Below are positions 24,608-35,884 of a stretch of DNA of 64,000 nucleotides, piece after piece (the first letter of the stretch is position 1; each line of letters starts with the position of its first letter). The position numbers were made by a program, and so were the translations under genes. The DNA is from Chelydra serpentina (Eukaryota > Chordata > Testudines > Chelydridae). The stretch is from contig JBAIAC010000057.1 of the NCBI GenBank assembly GCA_037349315.1, positions 6,510,001 to 6,574,000 on the forward strand. Reading direction: 5' to 3'. The notes beneath the pieces are model-generated. The model saw only the letters and a list, made by a program, of their open reading frames with translations. It did not search any database and was not told the origin of the DNA.

Positions 24608-24740
24608 GTAGAGTTTAAGGCCAGAGAAGAGACCTTTCTATCCTCTAGACTGACCTCCTGTAGACCAGGCCAGAGCATTTCACCCAGTCTGCCCAGTATT
24701 GAGCCCACGATGGGTGCTCAGCCCAGGAGCTGAGATCCCA
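24608..24740 (-). mobile_element. CR1 LINE fragment
   Basis: On the + strand it reads AAGGCCAGAGAAGAGACC, then CTAGACTGACCTCCTGTAGA and CCAGGCCAGAGCATTTCACC. These phrases resemble the reversed 3' region of CR1 retrotransposons. It ends about 70 bp before the HPCA coding exon. Confidence 0.6.
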
Positions 24741-24809
24741 GCACCCTTCACGAGTGGGTAGCGGGACTGACCAACTCTGCCTCTCGTTTCTTTGGCTCCT
24801 GGGGCCCAG

Positions 24810-25208
24810 ATTAAGGCTGTGAAGTGACCATGGGGAAGCAGAACAGCAAGCTGCGTCCAGAGATGCTCCAGGACCTGCGGGAGAACACGGAGTTCTCGGA
24901 TCTGGAGCTGCAGGAGTGGTACAAGGGCTTCCTCAAGGACTGTCCCACCCGGCATCCTGAACGTGGAGGAGTTCAAGAAGATCTACGCCAACTTCTTCCC
25001 CTACGGCGATGCCTCCAAGTTTGCCGAGCACGTCTTCCGCACCTTCGACACCAACGGGGATGGCACGATCGACTTCCGAGAGTTCATCATCGCCCTGAGT
25101 GTCACCTCCCGGGGCAAGCTGGAGCAGAAGCTCATGTGGGCCTTCAGCATGTATGACCTGGATGGTAACGGCTACATCAGCCGGGAGGAGATGCTGGAGA
25201 TCGTGCAG
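24810..25208 (+). CDS. HPCA: HPCA (hippocalcin), first coding exon, with a 1-bp frameshift
   Basis: Hippocalcin is a neuronal calcium sensor that binds membranes through an N-terminal myristoyl group exposed on calcium binding. The exon starts after an acceptor at 24807-24809. The start codon at 24830 sits in a strong Kozak context (GACCATGG) and opens MGKQNSK, the N-myristoylation signal. It encodes the cryptic first EF-hand, EF-2 (loop [12 protein letters not shown]) and EF-3 (loop [12 protein letters not shown]), and ends at CAG|GTAACA. The reading [11 protein letters not shown] and LMWAF separates HPCA from its paralogues HPCAL1 and NCALD; the TMEM54 and RNF19B neighbours agree. One extra C in the run 24948-24950 shifts the frame after residue 40, so the literal sequence stops at 25154-25156. 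Coding part 24830-25208 is 379 nt where 378 are expected. A sequencing or assembly error is more likely than true loss, because the rest of the gene is intact. Confidence 0.93.
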
Positions 25209-27947
25209 GTAACACGACCCCCTTCCCCAATTCCTTCTCCCCTTGGCCGTGTGGCTTCCTTGTGCCTGAGACTCCGGCTGGATGAGCTTGCAGTATCGCC
25301 CTGCCTATGAGCCTGACCCAAAGTCCATTGCGGTCAAGGGAAAGACTCCCCTGGATGTCAATAGGCTTTGGATCAGGGACTCAGCTAGCTGGGAGCCAGG
25401 CGTCCACGTAGGCCCCTTCCACTAGGAAATGCCCTATAGGTAATAATCCTGCATTAATCCGGCAATAATTCTGCCTGGGGAGATGGGGACTAGCTTGAAC
25501 GGGGCCAGTTCTCCAGAGCCGTGTGCCCTGACTAGTCATTCACCCCAGCTCAGAAGGGCGGGTGCATCTCCTCCACCCTGCCCTGGTGTCGGCAACCAGT
25601 CAGGGTGCAGTCCAGCTGGGAATTGGATCGGGTAGGTTTGTTCTGTTTGCCCCAGGGGCTAGCACTGCTAAGGGGGCTAATGCAGGCAGGCCCCATGTGT
25701 CTGTCAGCCCAGGGGATGCAGCGACCGGGTGGGATTCAGAAGGCTAATGACATTTGGGAGGATGGAGGGGTGGGGGCTGGACTTTATAAGGAGGAGCAGA
25801 TTCCCTTCACAGGCATGTCTTCCCAGGGAATGGTGGGGGTGCGTAGGTACATGGGCAGGGCTGGGCTCCACCAGGCACGTCATAAAAAAGCTTGCGTCTC
25901 CTGGTCTCCTCCCCAGCCTCCCTCCCTCTCTCCGCCGAGCAGTGATGCTGAGCGGGGCAAGAGCAGAGCGAAGAATTGAATTTAATGGGGGTTAGAGGAT
26001 GGGATGGTGAGCCGGACAGATTAGCAGAGGGCAGAGCGTGAGGTGACTGTCCGTCACGGGTCTCTTGCCTGGCTCTGAGGGGCAGCCTTCGGGCAGGGCT
26101 GGGAGAAGGTCACGCTGTCCAGACCCCCAAGCCTTGCCCGCTGCAGGCAGAGGCTGCTCAAAAGCTCCCTTCTCTGATGAAAGGCCAGGATCCTGCCCAT
26201 CAGTGGTGTCCGCTTTTCCCGTGCTTTTCGCAGAAACAAAGAGTGTTGCTCTCAAAGCAAGAGACCAGCCTCTCACCCAAACTGGTCTCTGCTGCTTTAG
26301 GTCCTGGGCAAAGGGCTTTAAACTTTGCCCTCGGAGCCCAGGAGTTGGTACGTTGGCAGTGAAAGCCCCCATGCCTGTGGGGGAACCGTGGCTTTGAATC
26401 CAGGGTCGAAGCTAACGGCTGACGCCGTTTTCCCACTGAGATGCAGGAAGGATCCAGCTGGTCCTGGCAGGGCTTAAAGCACTTGCTGCCGCGAGCCAGG
26501 GGGAGCGCGGCAGGACGCTCATTGCGTCGGGGGAGACAGTGACGCATCTGAAAGCCAGAACCCTTTAGCCTGAGTCTCTCCTCTGCAAATCAAATCCTCG
26601 AAGGGCCCAAGGCAAAGAGTAACTGGAAGGGAGAGCAGGACGGGAAATAGGCGTCTTGGCTGGGGGGTTTGGCGTGCGGGAGCCCCCAGTGCCTGTGGCT
26701 CTAGTGGAGAGAGGAGACCCAGCTGTGCCCCACTGTCTGAGCATAGGAGACCGGACATGAGGGGCACATCTTCGACAGGGGACCCTGTGCACGAACCACT
26801 GCGGGAGTATAGTCGTCCGTCTTGTCCCAATATCAGGTGGACACCGAGATCTGTTTCCCTTCATCCTAGGACCATCCCTGGGAGGGTCTACTCTTGCCAA
26901 GAGCAGGAGCCGGTAGCGTGCCCCCCTGGGATGGATAACCCAGCCCGGGACATGGGGATGCAGCCCCTCATGTGAGCCAGGGTCCTGAAGGGGAACTAGC
27001 AGGAGTCCTTCCTAGCTCCTCTCTGCCCTCTGCGGGTGATAGATTGTAAGCACGTGGTGTTTTCACTGTAAATCGAACTGCTGGCTGGGGCCGCCCCCCC
27101 CGCCACGCTTCACAAGTGCAGCCAGGTGCGAACTGCAGCGGCCCCGCTAGGCAACAGACCCGCGGGGGTCACCTGAGCGGAGGTAGCGGCAGTTGGGCCC
27201 CATTCACCAGCTCATCCCAGCGTCCATCTGCGGCCTTGTGCAAGGGGCTGCTTCTGCTGTGGACGTCCTGATTGGCTGGGGGCACAAGCCACCAACTCTA
27301 GTGTAAACAGGAAAAAAGAGCAACTCCCCTGAACAGCCAAGCCAGGCCTGTAACACGTGTCCTCTGCAGAGCACTCCATTACCAGGTGGCAAAGATGGCC
27401 CTAGGGGAGCGGGAGAGGTGGGCTGAGTTGATCTAGGTTCGGTGGCATGGGGGGGCATAGGGAGCGGACGGGTGCACTCGCCAGCACATCACCCCCATTG
27501 CCCTAGGTCTGGGGCTCGCGTTGGAATTAACCACACAGCCCCGGCGCGCTGAACCTTAGTTACAGATGCCTCGCTTCAGCAGCCGGGCCCCGCCTGAGGA
27601 AATGACCCAGTAGCTATTACACTGATCTTGTTTAATCAAGTCTGTTCCATTGTATTTCCTGGCTGATGTGCGGGAGTTGATGCCGCTAACAGGCTTATTC
27701 CACTGGGTTTTTTTGGTTTTTTTTTCAAATGACGCTCAGTCTCCAATGTAAAACCAAAACCTGTTTGCAAAGGCAGGCACGCGAGCCCTCTCTGCCTTAG
27801 CGCCGTGTCTTCTAAGGGCTTTTGCAGCTACCCCTCCTGGCTCTCACCCCTCCGCTGACCCCCAGCACGCACCCCTAGGAGTGACAATTGCAGGTTTGAG
27901 TCGTCCGAGGTCATGATGCCCCGTCGGGCCTGTTCTCCCTCCCCTAG

Positions 27948-28058
<111 letters not shown>

Positions 28059-28162
28059 TGAGAGGAGACGAGGGAGATTAAGAAAAGGTCTCATTGCTAA
28101 ATCCAGGGGTTTTAGGATCAGAGACACGCAAACTGATTAAATGCATCGTTTTCGTTTAGCGT

Positions 28163-28175
28163 GGGGGGGGGGGGG
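28163..28175. repeat. G13 homopolymer in HPCA intron 3
   Basis: Thirteen G bases lie 110 bp after the donor of the second coding exon of HPCA. They are complementary to the C32 tract further down the same short intron. Confidence 0.9.
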
Positions 28176-28400
28176 AGTCGCAGCAGGGGGAGGGAAAGAG
28201 ACTGACAAGGCTGCTCTCCTGTGGTTGTACCATGATATAGCAATGGCTTCGGGGGGCCTAGTCCCCTGCCTCCTTGGAGGTGCTAAGACCAAGGCCAGCA
28301 GGCTTGATGGTGTTTAAAGCAAAACCAAGAGCTGCAGTAGAGAGGGCAATTACTCTCTCATGCATTCTTGACTCCGAGGTTGCAACCGCTGCCCCGCCCG

Positions 28401-28432
<32 letters not shown>
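28401..28432. repeat. C32 homopolymer in HPCA intron 3
   Basis: Thirty-two C bases lie in a row, preceded by GCCCCGCCCG. The tract ends 99 bp before the acceptor of the last HPCA exon. Its true length is uncertain, since such runs are hard to sequence. Confidence 0.85.
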
Positions 28433-28439
<7 letters not shown>

Positions 28440-28443
28440 CTAG

Positions 28444-28629
<186 letters not shown>

Positions 28630-29648
28630 GCCCCCCCGAGGGGAGGGGGGGGGATGGGACCCATCCTCTCCAGAGAGCACTGCCAAGACACCTGACCTCA
28701 CGATATCACCGGCTCCGCCAGGGAGGCCAGCTTCCCATAATCCTCTGGGTGAACGGACATGCTCCCATGAACCGACAGCACAGCCACTGTTTTCTCAGCT
28801 CATCCGCTCTGCTTCCCTCATGCCGAGTCCGTAGCCACGTCCTTGGGAACGGTCAGCTGGTTCTGGGGCTCTTGGGGCCGGTGGGAGGCGGACGGCACAG
28901 GAGCCAGCTGGGAACCCCTGTCACTACACTGCCGGCTGGAGCACGGGGCCCAGTTCGGCATTGTCCTCCAGGGGGTCCCTGGGAGGCAGGGGGGTGGGGT
29001 CTCATTGCTCAGGGTCTCGGTCTGGTGAGGCTGGACAACGCAGCCGCGGCCTTGCATCGTTCGCTCCCCTGGCTGGGGAGCGCTGCTCCTCCACAGGGGG
29101 ACGGAGCAGCGGCTCATCTCTGCCCACAACCCATCGGCTGCACTAGCTGCACTAGGCTGGTGTCTCTGCAGCTGGGGGAGACTTCGGTGAGGTCTGTAGG
29201 AGGCTCCTCCTAGGAACACGACTAGAGCTGGGTATTTCCCCACGCAGCTCGGGAGAGGCCAGCCAGACTGAACCCTTCCCTCGGCTCTAGCTTCTGCTGG
29301 GACTTTCCATTGAGGCAGCCCCATCCGCCAGAGCAAGCCCAGCCCTCCGGGCCGGGGACTTTCTTCAGGCGGCTGTTTAAAGACAGGCCCTTGGAGAGCC
29401 CAACCCTGGGGCCAGGCAGAGGCTAAAGTTAGGGGCTCTGGGAAGAAGCTTGAGGGGGGGAAAAACCTCAGTCAGCCCCGGGAGGGGCTCTGGCCCCACC
29501 CCCAGAGCTGGTCCTTCAGGGGCAGAAGGGGGCAGGGGGAGAAATCAGCCTGCACAGGGGACTTGCCCTCACAGCTGGTGGCTGAAGCAGGAGTTAAGCA
29601 AAATGAATTCCCAACACAGCTGGGGGTGCCAAAGCCTAGCTGAGACCT

Positions 29649-29667
29649 GGGGGGGGGGGGGGGGGGG
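29649..29667. repeat. G19 homopolymer in the HPCA 3' UTR
   Basis: Nineteen G bases in a row. On the transcribed RNA this would be a G tract able to join quadruplex structures with nearby G runs. Confidence 0.85.
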
Positions 29668-30326
29668 AAGAGGGGGCAGAATGTGGCCCTGGCAGAGCCT
29701 CTCTTACTGAGCCAGAAGTTAGACTGTCCTGCCCTCTCCGCCCCTCCCCCCCCGCACAGCTGGCCATGTAGAGTAGGACACCACCCCTGACCGTGGCCTG
29801 GGTGGAAGGAGACATGCCCATCTCTACAGCCTGCCCCAGCCAGAGGGCAGGGGCTGAGTAAGGCCCAGGGGGGAGGAGAGAGGCAGTGGTTGGGCTGCCC
29901 CCCCCCCCCCTGCTGAGCATAGCCTCCCCCCTTAGTACAGATGGGGGGGGGCAGCCCTGAGGACCCCAGCACACACATTAAAGGCCACTGCTGTCTGTCA
30001 CATTAGTTTGTTAATCAACATTTTGTTCTGGCTGCACACAGATCCCCTTGGCGGGGGGAGGAGGGGCGCTCAGCAGGGCCCCCCCACTTCACACAGAGGC
30101 AGAAGTCACACAGAGGCAGAAGCCCCACAGCACAGGTGGGGCTCTGTCAGCACAGGCCCAGAACCCCCCCGACCCCGCCGACTCTCTCAGCCCAGGTTGT
30201 GGAGATCAATGTGTCCCGGTGTGCTCACGCACCACTCAAAGCAGACGCTCGCTCGGCCCTTCCAGTAACGAGGGGAGTGCATGGGGTGAGGGTGGGGGGT
30301 TGCTTTTGTTCTTTTAATATCTTCAG

Positions 30327-30332
30327 AATAAA
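30327..30332 (+). promoter_or_regulatory. HPCA: HPCA poly(A) signal
   Basis: An AATAAA hexamer is followed within 20-40 bp by T/G-rich sequence (GTTTTGTCTCCGTG and GGTTGTGGGTTG), the expected downstream element. Cleavage would fall near 30345-30355. A variant ATTAAA on the minus strand lies at 30313-30318. Confidence 0.8.
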
Positions 30333-31618
30333 GTTTTGTCTCCGTGCAGCTGGTTGTGGGTTGATGTCAGGCCTAGGAACGCGGAGAGCGGGATTTCATC
30401 TCTCCCTGGCTGGGGGAGGCCCGTTTACGTCCAACGACTCCCATCCTTGCTCGCTCCCTGCAACCAGCCGGGAGATTAAGGCAGCAGGTGGGACACTGTA
30501 AAGGCGGGTGGAAGATCCCCTCCCCTCCTTACAGCAATGGGTCTGAGCAACGGCCCCACCCTGGGGAGGAGGCTGGGATGGCAGAGTCTGGGAGCCATGA
30601 GCCTAGTGCAGCCTATGGGAGAACCATGGGGGAAGGAAGGCAAAGCGCTGAGGTTGCTGGGACAGCAGAGCCTGGTTGGGGGCAGGTCCATGAGGTCGCT
30701 GCACTAGCGGAGGGGTGGAACCGCGGCGCCAGCGGGCTCCTCGGGCCTGTTCAGAGCCACACGGTCTCCACTCTGCCCTGCCTCAGGAGGACACGGCCCT
30801 CACCGGCTTCTCGACTCTCCACTGGGACAAGCTGCAACGTGACCTTGAAACGACACGGGAAGCTAGTGTGAAAACGGAGTAGCCGGGCACTAGAGCACCC
30901 CTTAAAGCAAGGCACCGGGCCGCCGTGCTAAGACACAGGCCTCAGAGCTCGACTGATCAGGCAACCCTACCACGCGTATCCGCTCTGAGACCCAGCCGGT
31001 GTCTTTTGCACAGGGCATCTCTAGTTACGCACATCAGACAGAGCCTCGGCCTTTTGATCCTGGTTTCCAATGGAGGTGGGATCCCCCGTTTCCATTTGGG
31101 GGGCTAGCGGGGCTTCAGCATCCAGGCAAAACTGCCCAAACACAGCAGCCGGATTGAGGAAACCCTCTGTATCAACACTGCATTGCTCGAGCACGCAGTG
31201 GCTGAAAGCCCTGGGAATGATCCCCTCTGATGGCCAGGTCTGTAAGTACCGGGCGGGGAGGAGCTTTGGGATCAATTTGCTACATGGGCAGCAGCTCTGA
31301 CAAGGAGTGAGCCTGGCCCATGGCAAAGCTGGAGGGGCCTGAATCAATAGCCAACCGGCACCTCCCAGCACCGGGAGCGGAAGGACGGGGTCACAAAGGT
31401 ACAGCCGGCACAGGACACGCTCTGACCACCACACCAGCCAGTGGGTGGGATGGAGCCAGCCACTTGGGGCCAGATCATGAGCTGTTACAGCAGCTCCATT
31501 GACAGCGCTGGGAGCGAGCCGAGAACCTGCCATCAAATCCCATGGAGCAGAAACAAACCCGGGGATTCAGCCAAAGGGAGCAGCTACAAATAGGACATTG
31601 TGAATCCAGTTCGAGCCC

Positions 31619-31813
31619 TTAGAAGGGGGGATACAAGGGGCTCCAGAGCCGGGGTGGGGAGACCAGGCACGCCAGGGGTACCTTTTTCTTGCGGGTCCTC
31701 CGACAGAGTTTCAGGTTGAGGAGGGTGAGGGTGAGCAGGAAGCACCGGATGCTGAAGATGATCTCCACCGCGTCGAGTATCAGGGACATGGTCCAGAGGG
31801 ACAGCGTGGAGCT
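31619..31813 (-). CDS. TMEM54: TMEM54 last coding exon
   Basis: The acceptor is CTCTCCGCAG, read on the minus strand. The exon opens SSTLSLWTMSLILDAVEII, the fourth membrane span, then FSIRCFLLTLTLLNLKL and a basic RRTRKKK, and stops with TAA at 31621-31619. The span matches the TMEM54 family (human has YSSSLCLW at this join); the tail after RKKK does not resemble the mammalian tail. A GTACCC right after AAAAAG could act as a donor at 31681, so an alternative last exon further left is possible. Reading to this TAA gives 216 residues in all, close to the mammalian length of about 222. Confidence 0.8.
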   Translation of the reverse strand, partial: SSTLSLWTMSLILDAVEIIFSIRCFLLTLTLLNLKLCRRTRKKKVPLACLVSPPRLWSPLYPPF

Positions 31814-31934
31814 CTGCGGAGAGGAGTGGGTCAGGAGATCTCTAGGGCCCAAACCCCCCCAAGACAATGGGAGCTGTTCCATTGACCTCCACCTCCCCAA
31901 AGGCCTGATCCAAAGACAGGCACGTTGGGGTTAG

Positions 31935-32085
31935 CACTGGATTCAACGCCCAGCCCTGCCACTGACTCACTGTGCCACCTCAGGCAGGTCATTTCCCCCC
32001 CCTCCCCGTGCCTCAGTTTCCCCCTCTTTAAAGCAAGGATGATACTTCCTCTATCCCAGGGCTGCCGGGACGTTTAACGCACGAG
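31935..32085 (+). repeat. MIR-like SINE relic in TMEM54 intron 4
   Basis: The landmarks in order are GCCCAGCCCTGCCACTGACT, CCTCAGGCAGGTCATTTCC, GTGCCTCAGTTTCCCC and CTGCCGGGACGTTTAACG. This matches a MIR-type element on the + strand. Confidence 0.6.
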
Positions 32086-32151
32086 TGTCTACAGCCCCCT
32101 GAGGTCCCAGATGGAAGGTGCACAGTGGTGGTATTAGAAGCTGTGACATGA

Positions 32152-32290
32152 TCAGAGCCTTTAAGGCCAGAAGGAACCATTAGATCATCTAGGCGGACCT
32201 GGCCATTCATTTTCACCCAGAGGCCCCTATATTAAGCCCACGTACTTTAGGCAGAGTAACATTCCAGGAGACTGGACTGCATGCTGCAGG
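32152..32290 (-). mobile_element. CR1 LINE fragment in TMEM54 intron 4
   Basis: On the + strand it reads TTTAAGGCCAGAAGGAACCA, TTAGATCATCTAGGCGGACC and CACCCAGAGGCCCCTATA. These are reversed CR1 3'-end phrases, as at 24608 and 51824. Confidence 0.65.
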
Positions 32291-32322
32291 GAGAGCATGG
32301 GAGAGTCACACCCTACGCTCAA

Positions 32323-32540
32323 GGAGGGGAGGGATAGCTCAGTGGTTTGAGCATTGGCCTGCTAAACCCAGGGTTGTGAGTTCAATCCTTGGGGGGGCCA
32401 TTTAGGGATCTGGGGCAAAAATCTGTCAGGGGACAGTACTTGGTCCTGCTAGTGAAGGCAGAGGACTGGACTCGAACTTGCAAGGTCCTTCCAGTTCTAG
32501 GAAATTGGCATATCTCCATCTCTCTCTCTCTAAAAAAATA
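32323..32540 (+). mobile_element. tRNA-derived turtle-type SINE in TMEM54 intron 4
   Basis: The head contains an A box (TAGCTCAGTGG, 32335-32345) and a B box region ending GAGTTCAATCC (32378-32388). The body continues ATTTAGGGATCTGGGGC and ATCTGTCAGGGGACAGTAC, and ends in an A/T-rich tail with TCTCTC. It is antisense to TMEM54. It closely matches the copy at 63618-63833. Confidence 0.9.
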
Positions 32541-32800
32541 AAAGGCCCCTGCTATGGGATCCCAGCAAGTGAACCCGCCCCCACGCTGCAGAGGAAGGCA
32601 AAAATAATCCCTGAAACCCCATAAACACCCCGTATTCCACCCCCCAAGGTCCCAGCCGCAGCAGGGTCTCTCAGAAGCAGCTTCTTGCCCTTGGGAGCCA
32701 AGGGCATTACTAGACACGGCTGTGCCAGACCAGCAGCGCCCCTCGCTCTGCGGAGCCTTCCCCCCGCTCACAGGGATTTCAGCCCCTCCCATGCACTTAC

Positions 32801-32989
32801 ATAGACGCGGGTGGGGTCGAAGGAGCACTCGTGGGAGATCTGGATCAGCTCCACATTGGCGAAGGTGCACGTGGCCAGCAGGGCTTGCCCTTTGTTGGTG
32901 AAGGTGAGGATAATGGAGACCGCCAGCCCCACGGAGCAGAAGAGCGAGAGCAGGGTGCTGCCTATGCTGAGGGAGAAGACCGCCCATTT
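32801..32989 (-). CDS. TMEM54: TMEM54 coding exon 4
   Basis: The exon has an acceptor CTCGCCGCAG and a donor GTAAGT (minus strand) and is 189 nt, exactly 63 codons. It reads KWAVFSLSIGSTLLSLF and CSVGLAVSIILTFTNKGQ, the third membrane span and its loop, and ends CSFDPTRVY. Mammalian TMEM54 has the matching CPFDPTRIY at the same exon end, which fixes the identity. Confidence 0.93.
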
Positions 32990-33528
32990 CTGCGGCGAGT
33001 CAGAGAGAAACAGCTAGTTACAGCGAGGGCTGGGAGGGGACAGGCCCAGGCAGGCTGTCCGCATCCCTCCCACTGCCGGCCCTTCTCACTGACGCCAGGG
33101 AATTCAGTCACCACGGGAGCACGTGGTCTGAGCACAGGCCCGGGAGCGCCCCGCCACTGACTCATGGTGGGGTACGGACCAACCATATTCTACGAGACCT
33201 CCCTTATTTGCTGCCTGGTGTCCCACCACAGCCCTCCCCCAGAGAGCTACAGATAAGCTGTGTCTGGTATGTTTCATGCAGCTGCCCTTTCTTTCCTTGA
33301 AGGGTGGGTGCGTCACCCTGCACTGCACCCTTAGACACAGACTCTCTGCCTCAGTTTCCCCAAAAGGAGAATCATGAGGTTAATTTAAAAGTTTGCAAGT
33401 ACTAAGGCTTCCTCCCCCTCCTCCATCCCCAACCGTCTCCTGGAGTGGGAAGGGAGCTCACCCTCCATCTCTGTTGCCCCTAGACATGCGTGCTACTTTC
33501 CCCCGAGCCTTATAGCCTGGGGGGCGGG

Positions 33529-33554
33529 GTGTGTGTGTGTGTGTGTGTGTGTGT
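33529..33554. repeat. GT13 microsatellite in TMEM54 intron 3
   Basis: Thirteen GT units lie in a row. In the TMEM54 transcript this is a CA repeat, 300 nt downstream of exon 3. Confidence 0.95.
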
Positions 33555-33863
33555 AAGTAAAAGTAACTCAGGCAGGACAGCTGACTCTTGCTGGGTGCGG
33601 CATGGAGCTGCAGCCTCACCAGGCAAGTTCCCAGAACACATTCCCAGGCTCAAGTTCAAACAAATCTGTTCCCTCTAACGTGCCAGAGGGGAAACTTGCA
33701 AACAGCCGAGAGGATCAGAGAACCCAGACAGACCCTTCCAGAGTGAAAGACGAGACATGCTCTAGAGAAAGAGGGGCCCTTTCCCCAGCAGAGCGCTGCC
33801 TTTGGTGGGGGCAGGCTCCCGCAGCACGACAGGACTTGGGGGGAATTCGGGAGCCGTCCTTAC

Positions 33864-33923
33864 CAGGGCGGTTAGGGAAAGGTATCTGGACAGCACAATC
33901 GCAGCGATGCCACAGGAGATGGT
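33864..33923 (-). CDS. TMEM54: TMEM54 coding exon 3
   Basis: This 60-nt exon of 20 codons lies between CTTTGCAG and GTAAGG on the minus strand. It reads TISCGIAAIVLSRYLSLTAL, the second half of the second membrane span. The motif GIAAIVLSRYL is shared with mammalian TMEM54. Phase is 0 at both ends. Confidence 0.93.
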
Positions 33924-34964
33924 CTGCAAAGGAAGCACAGACGGCAATGAAATAACTGGTACTGAAAGCCCCAGGGACTTGGGGGCTGTTGTCTTAGCCC
34001 CACATTATTTGCTGTTTACTTCAGTTGGCTCCCCCCCCAAATCTAAACTTCCTAGCTCTCTACTACCGACGCAACTCTATAGAAATCCAGCCACAGCCAC
34101 CCTTAGGAGCCTGCCTCCAGGAAAACAATCGCATTGGCATTCACCACAATAAGGTGCCAATTTTCAGGGCCAGCTGGGACCATTGAAATGCTGCCAAAAG
34201 CAGGCATTGTTTCTCCCCGCTGTACCACCGCTCGCTTCGGAGGAGGTACAGCAGGGAGGAGTCTGAGCCAGCAGGTGCCAAAGCTCAACAGGACTCGGTG
34301 ACCTCTTCAGAAGGGCTGGCTCGTCACCGGGGCTGCAGCTTGCCGCCTTCCTGAACCAGGTTGAGCCGACGTGCCAACTGTAGCAGCGTAGCCCAGGGGA
34401 GAGTCTCACCCAGCCCTCATTGTGGAGTGAGGCACGTCACTGAACGTTCTGCAAGTGCCTGAAATAATGATGATAATTTGGGTTAACAATTAAACTGACC
34501 AGTGCCGGCTAGACAGCTTCTGAGGCCAGCTTGGGGGAGAGAGCGCAGGTGGCCTTAGAAACCCCCGGCAATCAGAGACTTTTCAAGGGTAGGTTATTTT
34601 CTAGGATCGGCTTTTATTTTTGTCACGTGCTTAATGTTTGCAAGTGTTGGAAAGGCAGCGAGTGCTCTGTACCGGGGCCCACCGCCGGCGCTTTCCCAAT
34701 TGCTACTGAATCGGAGCTCACTGGTTCTAGAGCTTTCCTTAAAAACAGCTTGACGGCACCCCGTTTCTAACAGGACCTGGGATCGTCTCTGGCGGCTTCC
34801 CCGAGGGTGAGTCTCTTGCAGGGGCTGCAACATTCACATGAGACTCTGCACAGAATGGCTCCATCTGCTATCCAGGTACTTATCTGGCCCCCATGACTGC
34901 AGTATCTGAGCACCACGGAGTCCTTCGTGTATCTCTCCTGCCAACACCCCTGGGAGGTGGGCAG

Positions 34965-35105
34965 TGCTATTATCCTCATTGGACAGATGGGAAAGGGAGG
35001 CACAGAGCGACTAAGTGACTTGCCCTGGTCAGTGGCCCGGCAAGGAATTGAACCTGGGTCTCCCAAATCCGAGGGTAGCGCCCCACCCACTGGAGTACCC
35101 TCTCC
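34965..35105 (-). repeat. MIR-like SINE relic in TMEM54 intron 2
   Basis: On the + strand it reads GGGAGGCACAGAGCGACTAA, GTGACTTGCCCTGGTCAG and GGAATTGAACCTGGGTCTCC. This is the reversed form of a MIR-type element. Confidence 0.6.
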
Positions 35106-35884
35106 CTTGCCATTGGTGGGCGAGACTAACAGGGACGGCTCCATGTACCGGGACGTATTATGGCCCCAGCTAGACCCGGGGCCCATCATGCCAGTCCCTG
35201 CCCCAAAGAGCTGCAATGTAGGTTTCAGACTGGGGAGCAGCCTGCTCCTGCTCACACCAGCGCTGAACATGGCCGTCAGGCTTTGGGGGGGGGTTTCCGT
35301 GGGTGATGCTGAAGCCAGGGCTGTCCCAGATGCATTATGAATGAAGAGGTACAAAGCGCCCGTGTGGGCGGCAGGAAGGGAAGAGACCGCAGCTCTCAGG
35401 CCCGGACTCGGGGGGCGAGGGGGAAGATTGTTTTCCCGATTAAAGAAACGTTGAGGCCAGATTTTGTTTTCTGAAATGGCAGCAAAAAACTGCAGGTGGG
35501 GAGGGGGGGGATCTCTGGCCACACAGCTCCCAGGCCCAGCCGCACCAGGCATTTAAAGCCAACTGCTTTCCCCTGACAGCCCTAGGAAGTAACTTGGTCA
35601 GCCCTGGGAGGCAGCAGAGCGATGCTTTGCGTGGGTAAGGGAAGCACTGTCTTCGCACCCACCACGCTCCACTGGTCCCCAGCAGGATCGCCCATCCCTC
35701 GGCCTCTCCTTCGGCAGGGGGCTTCCCACCAAACGCCCGCAGCCTGGAAAGAGACGGGTATTTTCCCCTCCCCCGCAGCTTATGGCCCGTCCACTCCCCA
35801 GCTGCCTAACAAAGCATCCTCTACCCTCACCACCCGCTGGGCCCCTCACCCCCGAGCATAGCCAGCATGCCGGGAGAGCAGTAC

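Larger units (their letters stand above)
11151..24809 (+). other. HPCA: Presumed HPCA intron 1; no other gene seen
   Basis: This stretch runs from the CpG island to the acceptor of the first coding exon. I see no exon with recognisable product on either strand. It holds SINE, CR1, hAT and MIR-like remnants listed separately, and a moderately CpG-rich patch near 22400-23100. Calling it intron depends on the CpG island at 9240-11150 being the HPCA promoter. Confidence 0.5.
28630..30350 (+). other. HPCA: HPCA 3' untranslated region
   Basis: The region runs from the stop codon to shortly after the AATAAA at 30327. It is G+C-rich and carries many homopolymer runs, including G19 at 29649-29667 and shorter C runs near 29900. 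A short direct repeat (CACACAGAGGCAGAAG) occurs twice near 30093-30122. No open frame with protein-like content was found. Confidence 0.75.

Noticed and set aside
34905..34925. Possible RE1/NRSF silencer half site (GAGCACCACGGAG)
   Set aside because: Only one half of the 21-bp motif fits and the second half does not. It lies in a TMEM54 intron, far from the neuronal gene HPCA.
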